NCBI GenBank assembly: GCA_963827315.1
Contig: CAWHAL010000004.1
Location: 310,001-374,000 of the forward strand
Direction: 5' to 3'
Length of the DNA: 64,000 nt
Origin: CAVXEF01 sp963827315
Lineage (GTDB): Bacteria; Planctomycetota; Phycisphaerae; Sedimentisphaerales; Anaerobacaceae
The position numbers were made by a program, and so were the translations under genes. Shown piece after piece: positions 7,628 to 15,953 of the stretch. The stretch's first letter is position 1; each line of letters starts with the position of its first letter. The notes under the pieces were generated by a model. It had not been told where the DNA came from. It did not search any database and saw only the letters and a list, made by a program, of their open reading frames with translations.

Positions 7628-8344
7628 ATGGTTAAACAAAGACTACAGAAGGTTTTGGCTTCGGCGGGTATTGCCTCCCGCAGAAAATGCGAGGAACTAA
7701 TACTTGCAGGGGCGGTGCAGGTGAACGGCAGGGTTGTAAGTAAGCTGCCGGCGTTTGCTGAGCCTGGAAAAGACATAATAACGGTAAACGGCAAAAAGAT
7801 TCGAGCTGAGCGGAAAGTATATTATCTTTTGAACAAGCCTAAGGGAGTGATTTGCACGAGCTTCGACCCACAGGGCAGGCCAAAAGCGGTAGATTTGGTG
7901 CCTGCGCGTGAGCGAATTTTTTGCGTCGGAAGACTCGATGCCGACTCGACCGGCCTGATTATCCTTACCAATGACAGCGAACTGGCAAACAGATTGACAC
8001 ATCCGAGATACGAAATATCGAAGACATACGTCGCGGCTGTCAAGGGTGAAATTCAAGGTGGGGCGGTTGAAAAACTAAAAAAAGGCGTCTGGTTAGCTGA
8101 GGGTAAAACAGCCAGGGCGGCAGTGAAGATACTGAAGCGCAACTACAGGGAGTCGCTGATAGAGATGACGATTCGCCAAGGCCTTAACCGGCAGGTTCGG
8201 CGAATGTTAGCGAAGGTGGGCCTATCGGTAAAGTCGCTCAAAAGAACGCGAATAGGTAAACTCGATGACCGCGGCATCGGTGTTGGCAAATACAGAACGC
8301 TAACAAGGGCTGAAGTGGCATACCTGAAGAAAACTACGGGTTGA
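7628..8344 (+). CDS. rluB: rRNA pseudouridine synthase, RsuA/RluB/RluE/RluF family
   Basis: At 238 aa it has an N-terminal S4 RNA-binding domain (about 1-60: QRLQKVLASAGIASRRKCEE, GAVQVNG). The catalytic domain follows with GRLDADSTGLIILTNDSELANRLTHP (about 98-123, split here across the active-site Asp). NRQVRRMLAKVGLSVKSLKRTRIG completes the family C-terminal signature. These enzymes isomerise a single uridine in rRNA; RluB (23S U2605) is the best guess, RsuA or RluF are alternatives. An ATGAGGAG ribosome site precedes ATG 7628. The basic KKTTG tail needs no partner gene, and rpmB follows after a promoter-like spacer. Confidence 0.9.
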   Translation: MVKQRLQKVLASAGIASRRKCEELILAGAVQVNGRVVSKLPAFAEPGKDIITVNGKKIRAERKVYYLLNKPKGVICTSFDPQGRPKAVDLVPARERIFCVGRLDADSTGLIILTNDSELANRLTHPRYEISKTYVAAVKGEIQGGAVEKLKKGVWLAEGKTARAAVKILKRNYRESLIEMTIRQGLNRQVRRMLAKVGLSVKSLKRTRIGKLDDRGIGVGKYRTLTRAEVAYLKKTTG

Positions 8345-8424
8345 AAGAGACGCTTTGCCGCCAAAGTGCCGGATGGGCTTTAACTTCGATAAAAACGCTT
8401 TTTTCGGATTGAATCGGTTTACCC

Positions 8425-8452
8425 TTGCAATTCTGTGATAAGGCTATATATT
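8425..8452 (+). promoter_or_regulatory. Putative sigma70 promoter for rpmB
   Basis: TTGCAA (8425-8430), a 16-bp spacer and TATATT (8447-8452, 5 of 6 matches to the -10 box) lie 66 nt upstream of the rpmB ATG. Confidence 0.5.
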
Positions 8453-8517
8453 CATTAGTTCGTTGTTATGAGTTCATAGTTCATAGACGTAAAACCACGA
8501 GAAATAGGAGCGTATTG

Positions 8518-8793
8518 ATGTCGAGAGTATGTTACTTTACGGGTAAAAAGACCGGCAGCGGCAGGAGTATCAAGCGGCGGGGTAAGGCCAAGTACTTAGG
8601 CGGTGTCGGCAGAAAAATTACGGGCAGTACCAAAAGAAAATTTAAGCCCAATATACAGAAGGTGCGGGCCGTTATTGACGGCAGTGTCCGCAGAGTTAAG
8701 GCCTCAGCGAAGGCAATACATATGGGACTTGTGCAAAAGCCGCCTAAACGGAATTACACAAGTGCAGAAGAGCATAAGAGCGCAAGTGCATAA
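8518..8793 (+). CDS. rpmB: 50S ribosomal protein L28
   Basis: The 91-aa protein starts MSRVCYFTGKKTGSGRSIKR and continues GKAKYLGGVGRKITGSTKRKFKPN, ending in KASAKAIHMG, all typical of bL28 (usually 60-80 aa). The C-terminus is extended by about a dozen polar residues (PPKRNYTSAEEHKSASA). The start is set by AGGAG about 7 nt upstream; an open frame reaches back to 8425 but lacks family similarity. A strong intrinsic terminator follows the stop, so rpmB is largely separated from gatC. Confidence 0.95.
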   Translation: MSRVCYFTGKKTGSGRSIKRRGKAKYLGGVGRKITGSTKRKFKPNIQKVRAVIDGSVRRVKASAKAIHMGLVQKPPKRNYTSAEEHKSASA

Positions 8794-8818
8794 GATTTGT
8801 AAATGGTGAATTTGAGTC

Positions 8819-8844
8819 AGCGAGGCGGGTTTGCCTCGCTTTTT
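8819..8844 (+). terminator. Rho-independent terminator after rpmB
   Basis: An 8-bp perfect stem, AGCGAGGC (8819-8826) with GCCTCGCT (8833-8840), has a 6-nt loop and is followed by TTTTATTTAT. Confidence 0.88.
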
Positions 8845-8862
8845 ATTTATACAAAAAGAGAA

Positions 8863-9162
8863 ATGGCTAAGAAAATCGACGAAGCGCAGGTAAGGAAAGT
8901 TGCCAAGTTAGCCCGGCTGGAACTGGCGGACAGTGAGATTGAAGAATTTACAGTCCAGCTAAGTGCAATCCTTGACTATATGGAAAAAATGAATGAGCTG
9001 GATACTACTAATGTCGAGCCTTTGGCGCACTGCCTGCCAATAAGCAATGTTCTTCGGGATGACAATGTTAAGGCTTCGCTGGGAACTGAAAAGACATTAG
9101 CAAACGCACCGCAGCGGGACGGAGAATTTTTCAAGGTGCCGAAAATAATGGATAGCGAATAG
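8863..9162 (+). CDS. gatC: Asp/Glu-tRNA amidotransferase subunit C
   Basis: The 99-aa protein starts MAKKIDEAQVRKVAKLARLE and carries LAHCLPISNVLRDDNV, both typical of GatC, the small subunit that locks GatA to GatB. The start at 8863 is preferred over an upstream codon at 8803, because that extension would run through the rpmB terminator. The protein ends FFKVPKIMDSE; the normal family end is FKVP plus a few residues. The last codons and the TAG come from a GATAGCGAATAGCG repeat. gatA starts 18 nt later, so gatCAB is an operon. Confidence 0.94.
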   Translation: MAKKIDEAQVRKVAKLARLELADSEIEEFTVQLSAILDYMEKMNELDTTNVEPLAHCLPISNVLRDDNVKASLGTEKTLANAPQRDGEFFKVPKIMDSE

Positions 9163-9180
9163 CGTTTAGCGGACAGTTTT

Positions 9181-10659
9181 ATGCCGAACGAATTGCTGAA
9201 TATGGGCTGTGGAGAGTTGCGAGATGCAATCGCAGCGGGGGAAATTAAGAGCACGGCAGCGACGAAGGCAGTATTTAGCGCTATAAAAAAGTATGAGAGG
9301 ACAATCGGAGCGTATATCAGCACGTTTGAAGAGCAGGCTTTGGCGAAGGCAAAAGAGGTTGATGACAAAATCGCCGCCGGCAAGGCGGTAGGGGGGCTGG
9401 CGGGTGTGCCGGTCGCGATAAAAGACAATATGTGCACGACTTTCGGGGCGACTACCTGTGCTTCAAAGATACTCGAAAATTTCCATTCACCTTATAACGC
9501 AACCGTAATTGAAAAACTACTCGCTGCCGATGCCGTCATTGTCGGCAAGACAAATATGGATGAGTTTGCAATGGGTTCGAGCACGGAGAACTCCGGCTTA
9601 AAGCAAACCGTTAATCCGTGGGACACGAGCAGGGTGCCGGGCGGGAGCAGCGGAGGCTCAGCGGCGGCAGTGGCGGGGGGTCTGTGCTTCGCGGCGCTGG
9701 GGTCGGATACGGGCGGCTCGATTCGCCAGCCAGCTTCACTGTGTGGCGTGGTCGGGCTAAAGCCGACGTACGGCAGGGTTTCGCGATATGGACTTGTGGC
9801 ATACGGTTCAAGCCTCGACCAGATTGGGCCGCTGACACGCACGGTAAGTGATTGCGCATTGATGATGAATGTTATAGCGGGGCACGATGAAAAAGACAGC
9901 ACGAGTGTCAGCGAATCGATTGCGCCGGTCTGTAACTATCTCGAAAAGCTCGATGAGCCATTAAGCAAACTGAAAATCGGCGTTGTGCCGGAACTTAACG
10001 CCGGCAGCGATAACGATGTGCAGAAGGCAATCGCCGAGGCAATTGAGGTCTATAAGAAACTTGGGGCTGAAATAGTTGAGATAGAGATGCCGCATTTTGA
10101 TTATGCTATTGCCGCTTATTATGTGATAGCAACCGCTGAGGCGTCGAGTAATCTGGCACGGTACGACGGCGTGCATTACGGACATCGCACCGAAAATCCT
10201 GCGGATTACATCGAGGTCTATACGAAGTCACGGGCGGAGGGTTTCGGCAAAGAGGTCAAAAGACGAATAATGTTAGGGACCTACGCGCTATCGAGCGGCT
10301 ATTACGATGCGTATTATCTGAAGGCACTCAAGGTCAGAAATTTAATTCGCGGCGATTTCAATAATGCCTTAAAAAAGTGCGGGTGCATTATGATGCCGGT
10401 TTCGCCGACGACAGCCTTTAAGATAGGCGAAAAGGTCGATGACCCGCTGAAAATGTACCTGTCTGATATATATACGATAGCTGCTAACTTAGCAGGGATT
10501 CCGAGTATCAGTATTCCGTGCGGTTTTGACGAGAATAATTTGCCGATAGGTCTGCAGATACTCGCTACTGCGTTTGCAGAAGAGAAGTTGCTCCGCATAG
10601 CGAGGATGTTTGAGATGGAAACCAACTGGCATAAGAAAAAGCCTTCAATACCTGAATAG
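9181..10659 (+). CDS. gatA: Asp/Glu-tRNA amidotransferase subunit A (amidase)
   Basis: GatA releases ammonia from glutamine for conversion of Glu-tRNA(Gln) or Asp-tRNA(Asn). The 492-aa length is normal. The amidase-signature triad is visible: Lys81 in VPVAIKDNM, cis-Ser156 in GGSSGGSAAAVAGG, and nucleophile Ser180 in GSDTGGSIRQPAS. GVVGLKPTYGRVSRYGL follows as expected. The gene sits 18 nt after gatC and 7 nt before gatB. Its presence suggests that Gln- and/or Asn-tRNA are made by transamidation in this organism; which one depends on whether glnS and asnS exist elsewhere. Confidence 0.97.
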   Translation: MPNELLNMGCGELRDAIAAGEIKSTAATKAVFSAIKKYERTIGAYISTFEEQALAKAKEVDDKIAAGKAVGGLAGVPVAIKDNMCTTFGATTCASKILENFHSPYNATVIEKLLAADAVIVGKTNMDEFAMGSSTENSGLKQTVNPWDTSRVPGGSSGGSAAAVAGGLCFAALGSDTGGSIRQPASLCGVVGLKPTYGRVSRYGLVAYGSSLDQIGPLTRTVSDCALMMNVIAGHDEKDSTSVSESIAPVCNYLEKLDEPLSKLKIGVVPELNAGSDNDVQKAIAEAIEVYKKLGAEIVEIEMPHFDYAIAAYYVIATAEASSNLARYDGVHYGHRTENPADYIEVYTKSRAEGFGKEVKRRIMLGTYALSSGYYDAYYLKALKVRNLIRGDFNNALKKCGCIMMPVSPTTAFKIGEKVDDPLKMYLSDIYTIAANLAGIPSISIPCGFDENNLPIGLQILATAFAEEKLLRIARMFEMETNWHKKKPSIPE

Positions 10660-10666
10660 ATAAAAG

Positions 10667-12130
10667 ATGAGCAGCTTACAATATAAAGTGGTGGTCGGCT
10701 TAGAAATTCACGTACATCTGTTTACGAGGACAAAGATGTTTTGTGGATGCGCTCTGGAATACGGCGCGAGGCCCAACAGCCGGGTTTGCCCGGTTTGTCT
10801 TGGTATGCCTGGGGTTCTGCCGGTGATGAATAAGCAGGCACTGGAGTACGCGGTTTTGGCGGCTTTGGCGCTTAACTGCGAAGCGGCAAAATTCACAAAG
10901 TGGGACAGGAAAAGCTATTATTATCCTGATTTACCAAAGAATTATCAGATAAGCCAGTACGATTTGCCGCTGGGAGCACATGGCTTTATTGAGATACCCA
11001 CTGAAGGCGGCGGGAGCAAAAAGATAAAAATACGAAGAGTGCACTTAGAAGAGGACGCGGGGAAGAATCTGCACCCGGCAGGCAATTTTTCACAGGTGGA
11101 TTTGAACCGGGCGGGGGCGCCACTATTAGAGATTGTTACAGAGCCGGATATGAACGGCGCCGCTGAAGTTCGGGCACTGGCGGTTGAACTTCAGCGGATA
11201 GTCAGATACTTAGGTGTCTCCGAAGCCGATATGCAAAAAGGGCATATGCGTTTTGAGCCGAATGTCAATCTGGTCGTTACCAAAAACGGCAGCGAATACA
11301 AAACGCCCATCGCTGAGGTCAAAAACTTAAACAGTTTCCGCGCACTGGAGAAAAGCGTGGAGTATGAAGTTAGAAGACAGCTCGATAACTTTGTGGAGAC
11401 CGGCGAAGTTATGCAGATGGGCAATAAGTCCACTCGCGGCTGGGATGATGTCAATGAGGTAACGGTTCTGCAAAGAGAAAAGGAAGAAGCACACGATTAC
11501 AGATATTTTCCGGAGCCTGACCTTGTGCCGGTTGAACTGACAGAACAGTTGCTGGAGGATATCAGGTCTCAATTGTGTGAGCTGCCTATAAAGAAGCAGA
11601 TGCGTTATGTCAGTGAATACAAACTAAGTGATTATGACGCCGGGGTTTTGACGGCAGAGCGTTCGACGGCTGAGTTTTTTGAAGAAGCGGTTAAAGAAGG
11701 CGGCGAACCCAAGCGAGTCTGCAATCTGCTTACACAACTCGGACTGAAATTGGCAAATGAAAAAGGCTGCAACGTTGCCGAGCTGGGTATCACACCAAAG
11801 AACCTTGCGCAGTTGGCCCAGATGGTTGAAAGCGGCGGCGTCAGCGCAAGCGCATCAACCTCCATTTTTGAGGAAATGGTAAAGACCGGTAAAGAGCCAC
11901 AGGTTCTGGCGGAGGAGCTGGAGCTGATTCAAAAAAGCGATGCGGCTGAACTGGAAAGAATAGTTGAGCAGGTTCTTGCGGAAAACCCCAAAGCGGTCGA
12001 AGACGTAAAAAGCGGAGGCAAGAAAAACGAGAAGGCCCGCAGTTTCTTGTTAGGCCGGGTTATGCAGAAAACCAAAGGCCGGGCAAATCCGGGAGTAGTT
12101 TCAGAAATCCTATCCAAAAAGCTTACCTGA
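10667..12130 (+). CDS. gatB: Asp/Glu-tRNA amidotransferase subunit B
   Basis: The 487-aa protein starts with VVGLEIHVHLFTRTKMFCGC and has the Cys pair region CPVCLGMPGVLPVMN, the kinase-like signature DLPKNYQISQYDLPL, HLEEDAGKNLHP and DLNRAGAPLLEIVTEPD. The tail is the helical YqeY/GatB C-terminal domain (from about residue 330). GatB phosphorylates the misacylated tRNA and accepts ammonia channelled from GatA. Its stop overlaps convergently with the plsY stop by 8 nt, so the two operons end head to head with no room for a separate terminator. Confidence 0.97.
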   Translation: MSSLQYKVVVGLEIHVHLFTRTKMFCGCALEYGARPNSRVCPVCLGMPGVLPVMNKQALEYAVLAALALNCEAAKFTKWDRKSYYYPDLPKNYQISQYDLPLGAHGFIEIPTEGGGSKKIKIRRVHLEEDAGKNLHPAGNFSQVDLNRAGAPLLEIVTEPDMNGAAEVRALAVELQRIVRYLGVSEADMQKGHMRFEPNVNLVVTKNGSEYKTPIAEVKNLNSFRALEKSVEYEVRRQLDNFVETGEVMQMGNKSTRGWDDVNEVTVLQREKEEAHDYRYFPEPDLVPVELTEQLLEDIRSQLCELPIKKQMRYVSEYKLSDYDAGVLTAERSTAEFFEEAVKEGGEPKRVCNLLTQLGLKLANEKGCNVAELGITPKNLAQLAQMVESGGVSASASTSIFEEMVKTGKEPQVLAEELELIQKSDAAELERIVEQVLAENPKAVEDVKSGGKKNEKARSFLLGRVMQKTKGRANPGVVSEILSKKLT

Positions 12131-12758
12131 GGATTTTACTTTCTGTTCCTGCTATTAGTCTTTTTATGTTTTCTCGATGGCGGATGATGACCATCAGCGG
12201 TATCGCGGCGGCGATAATTAACAGCGGCCAGAGGCTGGCAAAGCGCCAGGCTGGGACCAGCAGTATCGCCAGGATTAGTGTCAGGGGAAAGGCAACAGAA
12301 GCGACTATCGAAGCCAGCGACACATAGCGCCCTAATAGAACGAACACGACCCATATTGCGACGGCGACCAGAGCGCAAACTGTATAATAAGGCCAAAGGC
12401 CGAGCGCCACGCCGAAACTTGTTGCGACGCCTTTGCCGCCTTTGAAGCCGATGTAAATCGGGAATATGTGGCCTAAAATTGCTGCTGAACCGACGGCAAG
12501 CCATAAGAAAAGTTCGACTGTAGTTGGCGTAGAGTCAATAAATTTGGCAGCGGCGAGCATAGGAATCAAACCTTTTGCAGTATCGAGTGCGAAGCAGAAG
12601 TATGCCCACTTTCTACCGAGCGCCCGCGCAAGGTTCGTTGCACCGATGTTACCCGAACCGATGCTGCGAAGGTTTTTGCCGTGGGCCCCGGCGATGAGCA
12701 GTCCAAAAGGGATTGAACCGATTAGATAGGCGACGACAATTAGAATCACAAAGCTCAC
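12123..12758 (-). CDS. plsY: Acyl-phosphate:glycerol-3-phosphate acyltransferase
   Basis: PlsY makes lysophosphatidic acid in the inner membrane. The 211-aa protein has about five membrane segments and the three cytoplasmic motifs: GSGNIGATNLARALG, HIFPIYIGFKGGKGVATSFG and RHRENIKRLIAGTE. I place the start at GTG 12758: it is preceded by AAAAGGGGG and forms a GTGA overlap with the stop of the glycosyltransferase gene upstream. Longer in-frame extensions have no family similarity. It is the last gene of the LPS operon, linking lipid A/core and phospholipid synthesis on one transcript. Confidence 0.93.
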   Translation of the reverse strand: MSFVILIVVAYLIGSIPFGLLIAGAHGKNLRSIGSGNIGATNLARALGRKWAYFCFALDTAKGLIPMLAAAKFIDSTPTTVELFLWLAVGSAAILGHIFPIYIGFKGGKGVATSFGVALGLWPYYTVCALVAVAIWVVFVLLGRYVSLASIVASVAFPLTLILAILLVPAWRFASLWPLLIIAAAIPLMVIIRHRENIKRLIAGTESKILR

Positions 12759-13942
12759 TTCTGCCCCCTTTTCTCGATTATTGATTCGTACAGGGCTTCG
12801 GTCAGTTGTGCGGTTCGTTTGATAGAAATTTTTTCTCTGAGGTTGTCGGCGGTTATCGCCTGTGCTGCTTTTCGGATGTTGTCGGGGTTGGCGAAGTAGG
12901 CTATTGCCTCTGCTAACTGTCGGATGTCGCGTGGACAAGCGATGACTTTGCCATGGATGTTGTCGCTGAATAAATCCGTTGCGCCATTGAAGCTGGTGGT
13001 TATGACGGGTTTGCCGGCTGCGAGGGCCTCGAGAGTGAATCTGCTGGAGGGGTCATAGAAAGTAGGGACGACGGCGACATCGGTTATCGAAAGGATGTCT
13101 TGGATGCGGTGAACGCTGCCTAAAAAGACAATTTTTGTATCAACTTTGAGTTTTTTAGCAAGGTGACGGTATGCAAACGCCCTGTCATTGCCTGCAACCA
13201 CCAGATAGGCTTTTGAAGCCTGATAGCGTGCGACAGCCAGATGCATAGCTTTGATAAGAACGGCCAGCCCCTTTAACCTGAAGTTGTTTGCCGCAAAAAG
13301 GAAGAAGATTGGGTTGTCTGTTTCCCTGAGGTTCAGTTTGGCCAATATTTGTTCGCGGAGTTTGTCGGCGACAGGGGTGTCAGTTTGCCTGTCTACTCTA
13401 ACACCGTTTGGTATCACAACTATTCGGCGGTCATCGAGGCTGTAGCGATATTTGAACTGGTCGGCGACATATTTTGATAATGCTGCGATTACGGGGCCAT
13501 TGGGATTGTTACAGAGTTTTTTCTCTGCATGCAAAAGTATTGCTCTGCGAAAGTTTGCGAAGGCGGTGGCTCTTTTATAATTTTGGACAAATCTGTTTTG
13601 GTAACTGGAAGCATTGCGGAGGATTGCCTCTGCGAAAGAACCTCCGCGGGGCTGATAAATATCGGCGAAGTCGAAAGGCAGGACGCTGTGGACGATATCA
13701 TAGTGATTTTCGGACAGGTGCTTTTTTATTGCGTTGGCGAAGGTGAAGTGCCAGGTTCGGTTACATGGTTCGGCCCGGCAGAGGATATGGATGTCTTTAG
13801 CTTTTGTTTGGCCTTTTGCGGCGAGGATATCCACCTGCAGGCCGCGTGCCGACAGAGCCGAAGCCAGTTCGAAGACGGAACGTTCGGCGCCACCGAGTGT
13901 GATATCAGCTCGCTCCATTATGATTGCAATTTTTCTTTTCAT
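12755..13942 (-). CDS. Glycosyltransferase family 4, WaaG-like LPS core glycosyltransferase
   Basis: The 395-aa protein has a GT-B layout. The N-terminal domain starts KIAIIMERADITLGGAERSV with the GGAE donor/acceptor loop. The C-terminal domain has VIPNGVRV, FLFAANNFRLKGLAVLI, KIVFLGSV and the GT4 E-x7-E region PTFYDPSSRFTLEALAAGKP. It is most like WaaG (UDP-glucose:heptose glucosyltransferase), which fits its place between the heptosyltransferase fusion (28 nt upstream) and plsY (4-nt overlap). The exact sugar donor and acceptor cannot be read from sequence. There is no signal peptide, so it should be a cytoplasmic or membrane-face enzyme. Confidence 0.88.
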   Translation of the reverse strand: MKRKIAIIMERADITLGGAERSVFELASALSARGLQVDILAAKGQTKAKDIHILCRAEPCNRTWHFTFANAIKKHLSENHYDIVHSVLPFDFADIYQPRGGSFAEAILRNASSYQNRFVQNYKRATAFANFRRAILLHAEKKLCNNPNGPVIAALSKYVADQFKYRYSLDDRRIVVIPNGVRVDRQTDTPVADKLREQILAKLNLRETDNPIFFLFAANNFRLKGLAVLIKAMHLAVARYQASKAYLVVAGNDRAFAYRHLAKKLKVDTKIVFLGSVHRIQDILSITDVAVVPTFYDPSSRFTLEALAAGKPVITTSFNGATDLFSDNIHGKVIACPRDIRQLAEAIAYFANPDNIRKAAQAITADNLREKISIKRTAQLTEALYESIIEKRGQK

Positions 13943-13970
13943 CGCAAATAAAACTCAATCCGGTCTGTAC

Positions 13971-15911
13971 CTAAGTATTGGGCGGTTTTGCTGCGAAGGG
14001 GACAATCCTGCCGTGTTTTGCGTTGTGCCATGCCATTCGCTGCGTTTTGTTTACCACTTTGCGGATAAATACTTTATCTTTACCGGTTAGTTTAGACTGG
14101 CCGGTGTATTCGAGATAAAAACGCAATCTGTCCGTTCTTGAGAAGTGTTGTCGCGGCGCCGAGTAGTATAACTGGGCGATGTCTTTTATACGATATCGCT
14201 CAGTAAGGATGAGCGGGTTGAAGATGCGAGTTAAATCGATGAGATGAAATCTGCCATTGTTACTGTAAAATATATGTGAGAAGTAAAGGTCGCGGTGGCG
14301 CAGGCCGGTTGCGTGGAATTTCCTCACGAATGCGGCCAATCGGGCGATGAAATCTCGGCGTAGTTTGAGAGTTTTGGTGGTGTGAGGATTGCAGAAGCAA
14401 TCCGGTAGTTTACGTTCCAGTGATTCGGCGTTAGGGATTTTCTCGGTGATGCAGAAACTTCTTTTCTCGAATAATGTGCCGCATTGCCAGCCGTAAGAGA
14501 TAATTTTTGGTGTACTTATACCTGCGGCGGTGAGCTTACGGGCGGCGTCGACCTCGGAAAAGCCATAGCTTATCCGGCGGTGATGGCACCACCAGTTCTT
14601 CAATTGCGACAGAAGTGGGGGACTATCGTAGCGTTTCAAAAATAATGTGGTTCGACTGCGCTCGCCACCGAGGGTTGTCGGCGGCGATTTTACATCGAAC
14701 TGCAGACGGCTTCTAAATGCAGCGAGATTGTTTTTGACAAGATTATAACCGGCGTCGAAAGAGAAGACGGCATCGATGGAAGTCAGGCCTAATTCACGCA
14801 GCGGATGTACGAAATCTGCATCAATAAAAAAGGAGTTTGAGACTTCCACAAAGTTTTGCCCGACTGCGAAGGACATCTGCGGTCTTTTATTTTCGAGCAG
14901 TTTTTCCGCCTCGCTACAGACCATTTCAACGGTGATTGCTTCCATGCACAGATGTTTCTTTTGTTTGCAGAATGGTTTAGCGCATGGGGCACAAGGGGCT
15001 TTGCCGACTATTTTAATTTCATTTTTGCAGTTGGTCTGCGTCCAGGCGGGGTCATTGGGACCGAAAAGAGTGATAACCTTACGCCCCAGTGCAGTGGCTA
15101 TGTGACGCGGCCCCGTATCGTTTGTTATCACGAGGTCTGCGAGGGCAAGAAGTGCCTTTAATTCGCCGATAGTTACAGGTTTTACCGCGAGGTTGATAAT
15201 TCTGTGTCTGCTCGAGGTGCAAATTTCCTCAGCGATTCTTTTTTCGGCGATGTCGGTCGATACGGAAACGACAACGGTGGCGCCACAGGTGTCAGTCAGC
15301 CAGTCGGCTGTCTGTGCAAACCTTTCTGCAGGCCAGCGTTTACTTGGTCCGAATGTTCCGCCGGGGACAAGGACGACAATCGGGCCCTTGCAATCGGCAA
15401 GTTCAGGCAATTTGCTGCGGAGGTTCTGTTGTTTCTGTGGGTCGACGGTTAGTTCGAGATTTCTATCGGCTGTGTCGGCACCGAGCCAGGAGGCAATTGC
15501 GAGGTAATAATCAATCATTGATATGGGTTTGAATCCGCCGTCAGGCGATTTTGGGGGATATAGCCTGTCGGTAAGCAGAACTGAGCGTCCTTCGCGGGCA
15601 TAGCCGATGCGCGACGGAATTGCCGCCAAGAAGACCGCTAAAGCGGAAGCGAAAGAGTTTTTGAAAAGTATTGAATGTGTGAATTTGTAAGCTCTGAGCA
15701 TTTTAGCAATTGCGAGGGGATTGCGGTGCTTTTGCTCGAGCCAAGTATCGTTGAAAGGGCAGGGTGATAAAATCTCGCGGTCAACAGCGTTAGCGAGAAA
15801 AGAGATTTTTGCGGATTCGAAATGGCGGCGTATTGCCCTCAGGGCCGGTGCGCAGAGAATGGCATCACCCATTGGAGAAGGAAGCCAGACTAAAATATTC
15901 ACATCTTCCAT
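13971..15911 (-). CDS. Fused ADP-heptose:LPS heptosyltransferase (GT9) and WaaP-like LPS kinase
   Basis: The 646-aa protein joins two LPS enzymes. Residues 1 to about 345 are a GT9 heptosyltransferase: VWLPSPMGDAILCAPALRAI at the start, VPGGTFGPSKRWPAERFA, and NDTGPRHIATALGRKVITLF with FGPNDP. Residues about 430-646 resemble Kdo/WaaP-family kinases: SEVDAARKLTAAGISTPKII, EKIPNAESLE and the catalytic-loop-like GLRHRDLYFSHIFY, then HLIDLTRI as the DxG-region equivalent. It would add heptose and phosphorylate the core. The linker at about residues 416-424 (TLGGERSRT) is encoded by a dispersed TTCGACTGCGCTCGCCAC repeat (14650-14673). Lone WaaF or WaaC and lone WaaP are the usual forms. Confidence 0.85.
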   Translation of the reverse strand: MEDVNILVWLPSPMGDAILCAPALRAIRRHFESAKISFLANAVDREILSPCPFNDTWLEQKHRNPLAIAKMLRAYKFTHSILFKNSFASALAVFLAAIPSRIGYAREGRSVLLTDRLYPPKSPDGGFKPISMIDYYLAIASWLGADTADRNLELTVDPQKQQNLRSKLPELADCKGPIVVLVPGGTFGPSKRWPAERFAQTADWLTDTCGATVVVSVSTDIAEKRIAEEICTSSRHRIINLAVKPVTIGELKALLALADLVITNDTGPRHIATALGRKVITLFGPNDPAWTQTNCKNEIKIVGKAPCAPCAKPFCKQKKHLCMEAITVEMVCSEAEKLLENKRPQMSFAVGQNFVEVSNSFFIDADFVHPLRELGLTSIDAVFSFDAGYNLVKNNLAAFRSRLQFDVKSPPTTLGGERSRTTLFLKRYDSPPLLSQLKNWWCHHRRISYGFSEVDAARKLTAAGISTPKIISYGWQCGTLFEKRSFCITEKIPNAESLERKLPDCFCNPHTTKTLKLRRDFIARLAAFVRKFHATGLRHRDLYFSHIFYSNNGRFHLIDLTRIFNPLILTERYRIKDIAQLYYSAPRQHFSRTDRLRFYLEYTGQSKLTGKDKVFIRKVVNKTQRMAWHNAKHGRIVPFAAKPPNT

Positions 15912-15953
15912 TCGGCATCTCGTGGTTCGTGTCCACTGACTCGGCTGACGATA

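Noticed and set aside
8803..8862. Upstream start for gatC
   Set aside because: It would run through the rpmB terminator hairpin. Family similarity begins at MAKKIDEAQ.
13251..13951. Plus-strand frames opposite the glycosyltransferase gene
   Set aside because: They are shadows of a well-supported GT4 coding sequence.
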